From positions 57,144 to 121,143 of the IMG/VR virus record IMGVR_UViG_3300007512_002205: a stretch of DNA of 64,000 nt. One strand, 5' to 3'. The DNA comes from a virus. Below the pieces are notes generated by a model. The model saw only the letters and a list, made by a program, of their open reading frames with translations, had not been told where the DNA came from and ran no database searches. Positions 53,454 through 62,530 of this stretch are shown here, one piece after another; within the stretch, counting starts at the first letter, position 1; every line of letters starts with the position of its first letter. A program made the position numbers and the translations under genes.

Positions 53454-54395
53454 TTAGCCAGTTAGGGTCTTATAAATCTTGCTGAAGATCAAATTCTCTT
53501 GGATTTGACCTCCAAGGCGATCTGCCTTTTGTTTAATTTGGTCATAGGCTGCCGATTCAGGTTCTGGAATGTTAGGCTGCATTTCCTGATCGAACTGATC
53601 AAAATACAATTTCAGGTTGGCAACCAAATAATCGGCAAACTCTTCCTTATCCTGAACGTTTGAAAGCATCGCATATGAGTCACCAAGCTGCTTTTGAATT
53701 TTTGGGAAGGTTCTTTGAGCCATCTCCATTCCTGTGCGATCAAGTCCTTGAATCTGAACGAATTCACTATCTTTCCCAGCGGCAGCCTTGGCTGGTTTCA
53801 CTTTTTCCTGATGGGCTTGAGCTGCTTTATCATCGATTGGGATGAATTTTTCATCACTTTTCCCACCAACAGGTTTGCCAGGGGGCTGATCTTCCACATC
53901 AACTTCCAAATCGGCTTCTTGAAGTTGTTCCGGCTCTTCCATAGCTGGCTCTTCCATGGCCGGTTCTTCTACAGCAAGTTCCCCTGCACTTCCACCTTCT
54001 TCTGGTCCGAGTGTCGGCATCTCAGGTTTTTCAGGAGGCTCTTGACCTTCTGTTTCCTTGGAAGATGTCGTAATGTCGACTCTCATAAGAGTGTTAATCG
54101 CGTTTTGAATGACGTGGGATCTAAATGATGTCTTTTGCTCTTCATTTGTCGTCAAAAGTTCATAAGATTGCTTAATGATCGGAATGATTTGTTTAAGAGT
54201 GTTGGCTAAAACGTTAATACCTGTTGATCTTGTAGGAATATTGGCACTAACATCGGTGTCTTCCTTAAGAAGATTAACCTTTCTTCTTATTGCGTTTTCC
54301 AACCTTAATTGTTGTCCTCTTTCTTGACTTCTTTTGACGATTGATTCGAGAATTCTTGCTCTTATCGCCTTTTTTATGATTTTTTCGTTTGTCAT
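53454..54395 (-). CDS. Hypothetical Glu/Pro-rich protein, 313 aa
   Basis: Starts MTNEKIIKKAIRARILESIV with a GAGAG site eight bases before ATG. It has a low-complexity middle (residues about 115-175) rich in Glu and Pro, including the repeat AMEEPAMEEPE, and a helical C-terminus ending ENLIFSKIYKTLTG. The first 122 bases are shared in another frame with the end of the nucleotidyltransferase gene, whose own end is very basic. Function unknown. Confidence 0.7.
   Translation of the reverse strand: MTNEKIIKKAIRARILESIVKRSQERGQQLRLENAIRRKVNLLKEDTDVSANIPTRSTGINVLANTLKQIIPIIKQSYELLTTNEEQKTSFRSHVIQNAINTLMRVDITTSSKETEGQEPPEKPEMPTLGPEEGGSAGELAVEEPAMEEPAMEEPEQLQEADLEVDVEDQPPGKPVGGKSDEKFIPIDDKAAQAHQEKVKPAKAAAGKDSEFVQIQGLDRTGMEMAQRTFPKIQKQLGDSYAMLSNVQDKEEFADYLVANLKLYFDQFDQEMQPNIPEPESAAYDQIKQKADRLGGQIQENLIFSKIYKTLTG
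53930..53974. repeat. Three 15-bp tandem units encoding Glu/Pro repeats
   Basis: Three imperfect 15-base units (ccggctcttccatag, ctggctcttccatgg, ccggttcttctacag) encode the repeated (AM)EEP stretch of the gene at 53454-54395. This is a typical slippage-prone tract. Confidence 0.85.
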
Positions 54396-56589
54396 TGCTT
54401 TCTCTCACTCCAAGTCCGTGTGTTGTGGCAACAGCGTTTCCAATGGTCTGTTCGCTATTATAATTAGTATCTCTCATGTCTTTAGTGATTGGCTCCGCTG
54501 AATACTGATCATATTCGAAATCCTCTTCCAGATTTTCCTCATCTTCATCTAAGTTTTCCCAAGGGCCTTTGGTTGCGGCCCCTTGAACAGCCCCTGCTGA
54601 TGCTGCTGACATCTCTTCCAGTTCTTTTTGCTCTCTTAGGATAAGAAGGTCAAGGAAATTGGTAAGTTTTTTATCCGAAGTAGATTCCGAAGGGGGCCTT
54701 TTCGCTTTTTTTTTATCTTCAAGCTCTTCTTTTATCATTTTATACCCAAAAAGTATACGCATGACGTTCTTTATGTCCTTCATTGACTTCTTTGGGATGT
54801 AATGAACCATTTCTTGCTTATCACCCCTTGCAATGGCTGAACGAAGCTCTGTTCCTGACAAGGGAGTGGCGTTGCCGCGATAGGTTATAGGCTTTGCGAC
54901 CTCTCCAACATCAACATTGACACCTGCTGGTGTATTGATTTGCAAGTTCTTAAAGCGGTGTCTGTCTTTACCAGAAACACCCAAGACGAGCGAATCGCCC
55001 GATTGAGCTTGATTTTTAACATATTCATAGGTATCAGCGACTGGTCCTTTAGGAGAAGACTTCACAATAGACACTTTTTGACGAATATTTTCGTTTGCAA
55101 GATACATTCCAAAGAGCTTTTGTGACAATTCATAGCTTACATGTCCTAAAACCTGCTTTGTTTTGGGGTGTTTGATCTCACGAGGCTTTCTACTGATGAT
55201 TAGCATGACCTTTTCAACGTTATCAAGGGAAAGGTAGTGCTTTATCATCTCAATATGCCCTCGATGTGGTGGTTTAAAGGAACCTGGGATGATAGCGAGT
55301 CTTCCTTGTATCTTTTTTAGCTCAACATCGAACTCACCCTTCTCAAACTGGTCATCTGTGTCCTTATATTTGTAATATCCAAGGATCTGGTTGACAGGGG
55401 CAAAGTTGCCTGTTAGTTTGTATATGTGACCATCATATGGGAATACAATGCCTTCAATGTTCAAAGAAAGCTTGTCAATGTCCCCGATCTTGTCGAAATG
55501 GCCTTGAAGCCTGCCCTGTTCTTCCCGATCTTGCAAATTTGACGAAATATTGGTCAAACGCGCCCTTAATCCATCATTAAACTTGTCTGGTTCGGTAAAT
55601 ATAGCACTATTCAAGAGGTTTAGCAAATCAACAGAGAAGTTGTGCAATAGTATCTCCATAGGATACATGGTTTTTTTAAACATTTCTTTGGGTTTTTCAC
55701 TCTCAAGGAAGGTTCGAACCTGTTGCGCTTTGTCAATATCAAGGAATTTAAGGACTTCTTTCATCTTTGGAGCCTTAATAAGCTGTCCATGGTTGGCATC
55801 TGCAATGATTTTCTTGATTAAATTGACGTGATTTTCGGCTGAAAGGGTGAAAATAAGGGCTATTTCGGGGTCTAAAGAGGCTATCATATACTCTAAAATG
55901 GTCGTTTTTGGGCCTAAATCGTACTTTTTTTGCAGGTTTTGAAGCCTTCTGAGGAAAGAATCAAGCAAATTTTTCGTTTTTTGGTGCTCAAAACGCATTT
56001 TTTCGTTGATTTTGAACTGTAAAGTGGGTTTAAACCCCTCGTTTGCAAGAATTAAGGCGAAAAACTGCTCAATTTGAGGCTCATCCATGAAAAATTCGAC
56101 TCTTTGGGTGAAATCATTGATTTTTCGATGCCCTGTACGGTGAAAAACCATGTATTTGCCGTTATATTCAAGCAAATTGGGTGTTTTTGGGTTAATTATG
56201 TCACAATTATAGAAAATTGTCGGCTCTCCCTTCTTATTTTGCCCAAAAAGCTTGATTTGTTGCTTAATTGACAGTGTTTGGGCGAACTGACCGAAGTTTT
56301 TGATGGCTTCTGTGATACAATTGACCACATTTTCGTTAAATTTGCTTCGATTTAGGAAATATTTCCTCATTTGGTCGGCAGTTAGGCCAAATTGTCGCAT
56401 TTGAGCGCCATTTCTGACCGCTCTGGCCTCTCCATCGCGCGTTGAGTACGATAATAGGAGGTTTATGCCATCAAATTTCTCTGTAAACTGTATTTCACCA
56501 TAGCAAAGCTTGGTAAACATCTCTTGAAGCTCTGAGAACTTGAGATAAGGGTTCTCATAGATGTGCATTATGTGTTTCTTTAGGCTCAT
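54274..56589 (-). CDS. Bifunctional protein: ligase-like adenylyltransferase fused to HxGH nucleotidyltransferase
   Basis: 771 residues. Residues 38-41 (KFDG, after YGEIQFTE) followed by a RNG at 59-61 and, later, NIEGIVFPYDGHIYKLTG (379-394) correspond to motifs I, the SRNG box, IV and V of covalent nucleotidyl transferases (DNA/RNA ligases, capping enzymes). Residues 431-590 contain AIIPGSFKPPHRGHIEMIK (HRGH at 442-445), IISRKPREIKH and NATPLSGTELRSAI (578-583), which match HxGH and SxTxxR motifs of NMNAT/cytidylyltransferase enzymes. The end is low-complexity and very basic. No Shine-Dalgarno is clear. It may adenylylate or cytidylylate RNA ends, NAD precursors or a protein. Confidence 0.82.
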   Translation of the reverse strand: MSLKKHIMHIYENPYLKFSELQEMFTKLCYGEIQFTEKFDGINLLLSYSTRDGEARAVRNGAQMRQFGLTADQMRKYFLNRSKFNENVVNCITEAIKNFGQFAQTLSIKQQIKLFGQNKKGEPTIFYNCDIINPKTPNLLEYNGKYMVFHRTGHRKINDFTQRVEFFMDEPQIEQFFALILANEGFKPTLQFKINEKMRFEHQKTKNLLDSFLRRLQNLQKKYDLGPKTTILEYMIASLDPEIALIFTLSAENHVNLIKKIIADANHGQLIKAPKMKEVLKFLDIDKAQQVRTFLESEKPKEMFKKTMYPMEILLHNFSVDLLNLLNSAIFTEPDKFNDGLRARLTNISSNLQDREEQGRLQGHFDKIGDIDKLSLNIEGIVFPYDGHIYKLTGNFAPVNQILGYYKYKDTDDQFEKGEFDVELKKIQGRLAIIPGSFKPPHRGHIEMIKHYLSLDNVEKVMLIISRKPREIKHPKTKQVLGHVSYELSQKLFGMYLANENIRQKVSIVKSSPKGPVADTYEYVKNQAQSGDSLVLGVSGKDRHRFKNLQINTPAGVNVDVGEVAKPITYRGNATPLSGTELRSAIARGDKQEMVHYIPKKSMKDIKNVMRILFGYKMIKEELEDKKKAKRPPSESTSDKKLTNFLDLLILREQKELEEMSAASAGAVQGAATKGPWENLDEDEENLEEDFEYDQYSAEPITKDMRDTNYNSEQTIGNAVATTHGLGVRESNDKRKNHKKGDKSKNSRINRQKKSRKRTTIKVGKRNKKKG

Positions 56590-56596
56590 AATGTAA

Positions 56597-57058
56597 TTAG
56601 TTGCCGAATTTGTTATGTGTTTCTTTCAGAACTTCGATGAGCCTTCGTTTTTTCAAGGAGGTATACTTCTTGATATTGTACTTTCGAGCCCATTTCTTAA
56701 GTTCTGTGTAGTTCATGGCATCAAAATCAAGTTTTTCTTCTTTTTTAGCCTTTTTTGACTGTTTTTCTTCTTTTTTAGCCTTCTTGTCCTCAAAAACCGG
56801 AAGTTCGACCTCTTTAAAGGGGATTTCTAGTCTTTTTGGGGGTTCTTCCTTCTTTTCAACCGGAATTTCAACAATTTCCTTGGCAATCGCTTCAATTTTG
56901 GGCTTTTTGAACTTTTTCTCTTTAATTTTCGGCTTTTTCTTGATTTCACCGCCTGTATCGACATAATGTCGGATATGTTCTTCGATATTGTCGTCATTTA
57001 AGTCAGAACCGAGTTCTGTGGCCAAAATTTTGACCAATTTTCGTAATTTTGCTCTCAT
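56597..57058 (-). CDS. SAP-domain protein with Lys-rich repeat
   Basis: 153 residues. The C-terminus MNYTELKKWARKYNIKKYTS followed by LKKRRLIEVLKE is a SAP/Rho-N-like helix-hairpin motif (LxxLKxxxxxxxxxxxxKxxLIxxL), which often binds nucleic acid. The middle is Lys/Glu rich and includes two copies of KKAKKEEK. It lies directly upstream of the nucleotidyltransferase gene. The N-terminal part, with residues 1-30, is probably a helix. Confidence 0.72.
   Translation of the reverse strand: MRAKLRKLVKILATELGSDLNDDNIEEHIRHYVDTGGEIKKKPKIKEKKFKKPKIEAIAKEIVEIPVEKKEEPPKRLEIPFKEVELPVFEDKKAKKEEKQSKKAKKEEKLDFDAMNYTELKKWARKYNIKKYTSLKKRRLIEVLKETHNKFGN
56731..56782. repeat. Two-copy 30-bp tandem repeat
   Basis: A 22-base stretch at 56731-56752 is repeated exactly at 56761-56782 with a 30-base period, encoding two KKAKKEEK copies in the SAP-domain protein. 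Confidence 0.88.
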
Positions 57059-57061
57059 TGT

Positions 57062-58762
57062 TCACCTTTTTGTGATGTTTTCCATCAAAACTTTGTTAAG
57101 TCTACTGTATCTTTCATATAATGGTAAATGATACTTGTAATTTTCTTTAACCTGCTGCATGGCCTGCTGCTGAGTGGGTTGTTGGGCACCACTAATTTCT
57201 TGTGCCAAAGCAACGAACACATCTTTATCAGCTTCGCCTGTTGTAATCATATTACGGGATTGTTGATAGGCTTTTAAAGCTCTTTTTGTTTGAATATCAA
57301 AATCCCCATTCACTTTGGTGTCAAAACCAAGTTTTTTCAAGGCCATTTGCACAAGTTTGACTCTTTTTCCTTTACAACCCAGTTGAACAAACGTTTCGGT
57401 GCAATGTACAGCCATTTCATCATCGTCCCACTTGACAGGACCCCCGGCAGCGCCACCGCCACCGCCTGTTCCGCTACTTCCACCTCCAGCTTCTTGTGAA
57501 AGACTCTTTTTCCACCAATCCTGAAAGCTTTGGTCAAGATTGTTAAAGAATCCTTTCTTTTCAAGCTGATAAGTTTCCCGTGAAACGAGAACCAACCTTG
57601 ATAACCCACGTTTACCAACAAGATTTGCAACACCACCAGAACCAAAAAACTTTTTGCCCGTTTTGGCTTCAATTTTTTTCCCGAGGGCCACAAGTTCCTT
57701 GTACTGATCGTCGGTAAGCTTTAACATTTTCTCTTTTCTTTTGACAAGCTTCACCATCTTGTCTTTAGCGGCACCCATTTTTCTTAAAACTTGATTTATT
57801 TTCTGAACATGGTTGCCATTCTTTGCGAGCACCTCCGCAACTTTGAGTTGTCTTTCATCAAGCGCCTTTTGAAGATTCTTGAGCATTAAAACATCTTTTG
57901 GATCGGTTGATTTTGACAACTTCGCCATACGATACTGGGTCTTCGCAAGTTCTTGTTCGAAATCAGCCAGTTTAGCGGCTCCTGATTCTAGTTTCTTGAG
58001 TTTGGTCGCCAAAGGAGCGATTACCTCTTTTTCAAAACTCTTTATCTTTTTGGCGTGCGCGACTGCTTTGGTTGCCGCCTCTGCAACATCTTCTGGTATC
58101 TTTTGAACCCTCTTGCCTACAATGGCGGCATAAGGGTTTCTAAAGAAGTCGTTTAAAGCGGCCATGGCTTTATCTTTCATGCCTTTGGGGGCTTTAGGGA
58201 GCCCCTCCATCTTAGAAAAAATTTCTTCAACACTTTTTATTGTATTTGGTTTTGACCAAACGTCTTTGGCTGTTTCAAAAATGGCCTTTGATACCATGCG
58301 GTTCTTCATCGCTTTAAAAAGAGCCGCAAATCCAATGCCAGCAACTGGTATAAGCGAAAGTGCTGAAAGTCCGCATTCAAGCCACTTCTCTCTACCCGCA
58401 TACCAAACTACATTTATTCCATCAGCAACAGCACCAAAACCTGGGAACATACCGGCAATACCCAACCCCCACTGAATAGGATCTTCCCAGGTCCAGTCAT
58501 CGCCTCTTGCTTCGTATTCTTCGTATTCTGCTTCTGTTGCCTTTCTGTCTTTTGCCGAAGATTGATCCAACAACAGTTTGACATATGCGACAGCGTTAGG
58601 GGAAGCGGACTGAGGACCGTATTTTTCATAACCAGCGACAAAGATTTCAAGTTCGACCCGATTCATCGGCTTTCCCCTAAAAGCTTTTAATGCAACCTTA
58701 CGATATCTTGAATCTGCTTCGACAGTAGCCTCAGTTATGATGTGTGGCCAATCAAAGTTCAT
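57062..58762 (-). CDS. Virion-type protein with pre-toxin-like segment and peptidoglycan-binding domain
   Basis: 566 residues. Residues about 94-145 (WGLGIAGMFPGFGAVADGIN and CGLSALSLIPVAGIGFAALF) resemble the short hydrophobic 'pre-toxin' segment of polymorphic toxins and could insert into or cross a membrane. Residues about 180-420 are Lys-rich helices and likely coiled coils. A Gly-rich linker precedes a PG_binding_1 domain near residues 455-530 (VKLVQMALKKLGFDTKVNGD, TKRALKAYQQSRN). A protein that binds the wall and carries such a segment could be a tail or ejected protein. There is no toxin domain that I can see. Confidence 0.72.
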   Translation of the reverse strand: MNFDWPHIITEATVEADSRYRKVALKAFRGKPMNRVELEIFVAGYEKYGPQSASPNAVAYVKLLLDQSSAKDRKATEAEYEEYEARGDDWTWEDPIQWGLGIAGMFPGFGAVADGINVVWYAGREKWLECGLSALSLIPVAGIGFAALFKAMKNRMVSKAIFETAKDVWSKPNTIKSVEEIFSKMEGLPKAPKGMKDKAMAALNDFFRNPYAAIVGKRVQKIPEDVAEAATKAVAHAKKIKSFEKEVIAPLATKLKKLESGAAKLADFEQELAKTQYRMAKLSKSTDPKDVLMLKNLQKALDERQLKVAEVLAKNGNHVQKINQVLRKMGAAKDKMVKLVKRKEKMLKLTDDQYKELVALGKKIEAKTGKKFFGSGGVANLVGKRGLSRLVLVSRETYQLEKKGFFNNLDQSFQDWWKKSLSQEAGGGSSGTGGGGGAAGGPVKWDDDEMAVHCTETFVQLGCKGKRVKLVQMALKKLGFDTKVNGDFDIQTKRALKAYQQSRNMITTGEADKDVFVALAQEISGAQQPTQQQAMQQVKENYKYHLPLYERYSRLNKVLMENITKR

Positions 58763-61464
58763 TTATTTTGCAACCTTCTCAGTCTTTTTTGGAAATCTCT
58801 TGTGGCATTTTTACCGCTCATCTTCTTCTGCCAATCCTTTTGCTTTTGAGCTTTATCAGGGGCGACTTTCTGAGTGGGTTTTTTCTTTTGTGCTTGCTGG
58901 TTCACAAAGCTTTGAGCATCTGTTTTATCTTGCTTGTGTTTTTTCCACATATCCGGCTCTTTCTTTCCCGCAGTATCAGGGGACGCTTTTTTGGGGCTCT
59001 CATATGCAGAATCATCACCTCCAACCGCAACATTCTCAGCTCCTGGGCCGCCTCGTGCGCCTCTTTGCTGCTGAAGCCAAGTCACAAAACCAGAGATGCT
59101 TCTCTTCCTTGGAGGCGGATTTTTAAGCTTGGCGGCCTTTCTTCTGATTAAGTTAATGGCTTTCGCTGTATTTCCGCCATAGATTCCATCAAATTCTTTT
59201 TCGGGTGGCAAAGAACCATCTGGGTTCATAGGGTTCTTCAAATGGTTTCTTTTCAACCAAATGTTTGCTTCTTGTTGGAGAATCTGAACATGAGGGCTTG
59301 GCTTTCGCTTCTTCTTTGAAGAAGGACTTCTTCTTTTTGCTGTATCTGGAGAAGCAGAGGCAAACTGTCCCTGTAATTTTGCAATTCTTTTGTCAACATC
59401 CCCTGCATACTTTGAAGAGGGGTCCATTTTCTTATATTGCTTGAATAATGTGATTGCTCGTTCTTCATCTCCTTTTTCTTCATAGGCCCGTCCAGCATTA
59501 CGAAGATACACTGGTTTATTGTTGTCTAGATCATAAGCATTTTGAAAAAATTCAGCGGCTTTGTCAAAATTTTTCTTGACGAAAAATTCGTGACCTTTAT
59601 TGGCAAGCTTTTTTGCTTTAGAAAACTTTGGGTCTTCTGCATAAACACCAAACGATTCATCTTCAGAAGAAGGGCTTTGTTCCACAACGTTTTTGAATTG
59701 TCTAACTGTGTTTTCCATATCCGCACTCATCGCCCCTTTCTCAAGACGACTAATATAACCTTTAAATGGTCTTAAAGCAGTTTCTTTTTCTTTTTCTGTC
59801 CAAGAGCCTTCTTTGCGAAGTTTATTTAGGGCTTTAAGTGCGAGCCACATTTCATTAGAATTGTCTTTTTTAATGGCGAAGTCGAAAGTTGATTGAATAT
59901 TCCTCATTAAATTAGAAATAGAGGCGCTTCCCAAAGCCTCATTGACAGTGGTCTTGCAACCAACTGGAGGTTTCTCATCTTCTTTCCGATCTGGAACTTT
60001 GGGATTTGTATACGGGTTCTTTTTCTTTTTCTTTTTTTTTGGAGGTTTTTCTTCCTCGTTTACCGACTCTTTTGGAATATACTTATCCGCTTTCTTTTTA
60101 AGGTGTTTTACAGCAGGGGGTGTCTTTTTGCCTTTGCTGCCCTTGGGAGCCTTTTGTTTGGTTGCCCATTTTCGATATTTATCAAACTTTTTGTTTGAGT
60201 CTTCGAGATCTTTTGTGATGTCAGATTCGCCATCATCACCGCTATCAGATGTGGTTATTTCTGTTGGGGGCTCATTTCTTTGAAAGGATTCAACTATTTT
60301 TTTTTTCACAGGAACGTCTGTCAAGACCTTTTGGGCAAAGTTGTACTTCGAAAAACGCTCTTTGAGGATTTCTGTTCCGCGCTTTTTGGACTCTTCCAAA
60401 CGATCGGGATCAGGAAGCTCTTCTCTTCCAAGATCTGGACCTCTATACGGTCTTGCGGAATCACCACCGCCCGTGAGATCAGGGGTTTTAACAGGTCGTT
60501 CTTGTCGACCACCCATATTCGCCAAACCCTTTAACCTGCCTGTCATATCCCCACCAGGACTTCCAACATCAGGTTCGCCAGCAATTGGTGGGGGTGGGGG
60601 CTGACTTTCCGCACCAGCAACAGACTGTTCATGACCGGGAATACCGGCTTTATTCAGAGCAATAAAGGTTCCGGCATCAGGCTTACCTGTCGCTGGCAAA
60701 CCCTGAGATGACTGATACGAAGCCAAGGCTTTGCTTGTTTTTGGACCCATTCTTCCATCAATTCGACCGGGATCAAAACCTGCCGCCTTGAGTTTTGTTT
60801 GAAGTTCAACAACAGAAGGATCTCTTCGTGAACCTCTTCGCGAAGGCTTTCTTGCTAAAATAGGCGCAGGCTCATCTCTGCCTTTGTAGTCTTTTTCTAT
60901 TGACCGAGGACTTGCAGAAACATCTGTTGTTCCAAGATCCTGCTCGTCTGTCCAAGACTCTGGATCATAAAAAGCCTCTTTGAGTTCTCTTCGAAGTTCC
61001 TGTTCGATTAACTTCTTCAAGTATTTCTTAGCTTCGTTTTTTTTACCATTTTTCATTTTTAATGTGTCCTCGTAGTCTCGTAAAAGTAGATTCCCTTCAA
61101 GATAGGCTTCCTTTTCCATTTCTCTTAGCGCACCGTCCTCAAGAGCGTATCCAACTTCTGTAGAGAATTCATCATCAAATTCCCCTCTACAGTTTTGTGT
61201 GTGATGGACAAGTTCATGTGACAATGACCTAAGAACATCTTTCGGGTGTCTCCCGCTAGTATAAATAGTTATAACTTTCTCATTTGGCTCATACTGTGCG
61301 GTTTTTCCAAAAAGCTCTTTAGCATTCTCCTGATCGGAAACGAAAGAGACTTCAACCGGCTCTGTGAACCCTAATGTTTCTTGTGCATATGGAAAGAATT
61401 TATCAAAGTTGTCCTTATGAACATCGTAATATCGTTCTTCGCTTTCATCTTTAACAGAGATCAT
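58759..61464 (-). CDS. Multidomain protein: zincin, peptidoglycan-binding and TPR
   Basis: 901 residues from an ATG at 61464 that follows the previous stop; the long frame reaches 61503. Near the start, RSLSHELVHHTQNCRGEFDD gives HELVH at 83-87 with an EKEAYLEGN that may supply the third ligand, so a metallopeptidase domain of about 130 residues. A PG_binding_1 domain follows (DPSVVELQTKLKAAGFDPGR, IDGRMGPKTSKALASYQ). Then come a Pro/Gly-rich linker, a TPR-like pair (KNFDKAAEFFQNAYDLDNNK, AGRAYEEKGDEERAITLFK) and a second wall-binding-like segment (EFDGIYGGNTAKAINLIRRK). Likely a large virion or lysis-related protein. Confidence 0.78.
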   Translation of the reverse strand: MISVKDESEERYYDVHKDNFDKFFPYAQETLGFTEPVEVSFVSDQENAKELFGKTAQYEPNEKVITIYTSGRHPKDVLRSLSHELVHHTQNCRGEFDDEFSTEVGYALEDGALREMEKEAYLEGNLLLRDYEDTLKMKNGKKNEAKKYLKKLIEQELRRELKEAFYDPESWTDEQDLGTTDVSASPRSIEKDYKGRDEPAPILARKPSRRGSRRDPSVVELQTKLKAAGFDPGRIDGRMGPKTSKALASYQSSQGLPATGKPDAGTFIALNKAGIPGHEQSVAGAESQPPPPPIAGEPDVGSPGGDMTGRLKGLANMGGRQERPVKTPDLTGGGDSARPYRGPDLGREELPDPDRLEESKKRGTEILKERFSKYNFAQKVLTDVPVKKKIVESFQRNEPPTEITTSDSGDDGESDITKDLEDSNKKFDKYRKWATKQKAPKGSKGKKTPPAVKHLKKKADKYIPKESVNEEEKPPKKKKKKKNPYTNPKVPDRKEDEKPPVGCKTTVNEALGSASISNLMRNIQSTFDFAIKKDNSNEMWLALKALNKLRKEGSWTEKEKETALRPFKGYISRLEKGAMSADMENTVRQFKNVVEQSPSSEDESFGVYAEDPKFSKAKKLANKGHEFFVKKNFDKAAEFFQNAYDLDNNKPVYLRNAGRAYEEKGDEERAITLFKQYKKMDPSSKYAGDVDKRIAKLQGQFASASPDTAKRRSPSSKKKRKPSPHVQILQQEANIWLKRNHLKNPMNPDGSLPPEKEFDGIYGGNTAKAINLIRRKAAKLKNPPPRKRSISGFVTWLQQQRGARGGPGAENVAVGGDDSAYESPKKASPDTAGKKEPDMWKKHKQDKTDAQSFVNQQAQKKKPTQKVAPDKAQKQKDWQKKMSGKNATRDFQKRLRRLQNK

Positions 61465-61465
61465 A

Positions 61466-61978
61466 TTATTGCTTAACCTTTGCCCGCTTCTGAATCTTGT
61501 CAAGCTCTATTATCACCAGCCCACGACCGATGTTGCCAGGATATTTGACAAGTAAAGCAGCGATTTTCTTTACTTTTTCTGGCGTCAATGCTCTCAAAGC
61601 CCATGGCTCTAAAATATTCTTTGCTTTGTTTTTCACATATTGTATGTGTTTTTCTGAAACGGCTGGGCTGGTGTCCGGTGAGGCTTTAGGGGTTTTAAGA
61701 TTTTTATTTATCAATTGCTTAAGTTTTCTACGGACACCATCAATGCCGACCGAGCCTTTCTTCTCAAAGTACTTGTAAATTGTTAAGGTTTTGTTGTCAA
61801 AGACCCCCGTGACCTTGACAGGTGCTGGTTTTTGACGTGATTGAAACCAAAGGATGATCGCTTTTTGAAGAGCCATTATTTGCCTCTTTGAAGCATTAGG
61901 GGGCTCTTCCGTTTGTTGTTGAAGGGTCGTGTCCAATTCGTTAAGAAGGCCGATTATTGTTTTGGTTATATTTCTCAT
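61466..61978 (-). CDS. Protein with diverged peptidoglycan-binding-like domain, 170 aa
   Basis: Starts MRNITKTIIGLLNELDTTLQ. LQKAIILWFQSRQKPAPVKV followed by TGVFDNKTLTIYKYF has the LQxxL...GxFDxxT rhythm of PG_binding_1 domains, in degenerate form. The rest is basic and helical and ends in KIQKRAKVKQ. It is followed at once by the multidomain zincin gene. Wall binding is inferred only from the pattern. Confidence 0.6.
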   Translation of the reverse strand: MRNITKTIIGLLNELDTTLQQQTEEPPNASKRQIMALQKAIILWFQSRQKPAPVKVTGVFDNKTLTIYKYFEKKGSVGIDGVRRKLKQLINKNLKTPKASPDTSPAVSEKHIQYVKNKAKNILEPWALRALTPEKVKKIAALLVKYPGNIGRGLVIIELDKIQKRAKVKQ

Positions 61979-61981
61979 ATA

Positions 61982-62515
61982 TTAAATAGTTCCCTTAATC
62001 GCAAGGTGACATTCCTTTTGAATAGCTGTTATCTCTCCAAGAATAACATGCATAAGGAATTCATACTGTTCATCGTTGAAATATTTCTCTTTATATTTTT
62101 GTGTGACAAATTGAAATATTGATTTTTCATAACGAAGCATTCTATTACATGAATCTTGGCCAAGAGAAAAACCTTTCACTTTGCTTTTGGTTATTCCAAG
62201 GTAGACCCTTGGAACTATAATATTGACTGTGATATATGCGATGAATCGATCCACGTTTGAATGAAGGGCTTTGTTCAGTTTGAGATTGGTTGAAACAAGC
62301 TCTTCGTTTTCTTTTGCGAGCTTCAATGAGATTTCTTCAAGTCTTGCAACTTTTACAATGTTTTCTGTATTGCTTGCCCTTAAAGCTTGAACTTCGTTTT
62401 CCATATCAAAATCATGTTTGACATGGCCGTCAACAAAGATTGCTGCCCCGATTAATGCCGCAATCAAAAAGAAAGACTTAATCTGATTGCGGGATATTTT
62501 ATTTAGAATTTTCAT
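61982..62515 (-). CDS. Membrane-anchored coiled-coil protein, 177 aa
   Basis: SFFLIAALIGAAIFVDGHVK forms one N-terminal anchor (residues 14-33), followed by a heptad-like helix (VARLEEISLKLAKENEELVS) and a hydrophobic domain with two cysteines (CNRMLRYEK, KECHLAIKG). The anchor plus periplasm-facing helix is like an inner-membrane spanin, but no partner lipoprotein is seen nearby. Other roles are equally open. Confidence 0.62.
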   Translation of the reverse strand: MKILNKISRNQIKSFFLIAALIGAAIFVDGHVKHDFDMENEVQALRASNTENIVKVARLEEISLKLAKENEELVSTNLKLNKALHSNVDRFIAYITVNIIVPRVYLGITKSKVKGFSLGQDSCNRMLRYEKSIFQFVTQKYKEKYFNDEQYEFLMHVILGEITAIQKECHLAIKGTI

Positions 62516-62530
62516 TTGCCCCTAAGATAA

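Noticed and set aside
61465-61503. N-terminal extension MTRFRSGQRLSNN of the zincin protein
   Set aside because: It lies within the preceding gene in another frame; ATG at 61464 directly follows that gene's stop.
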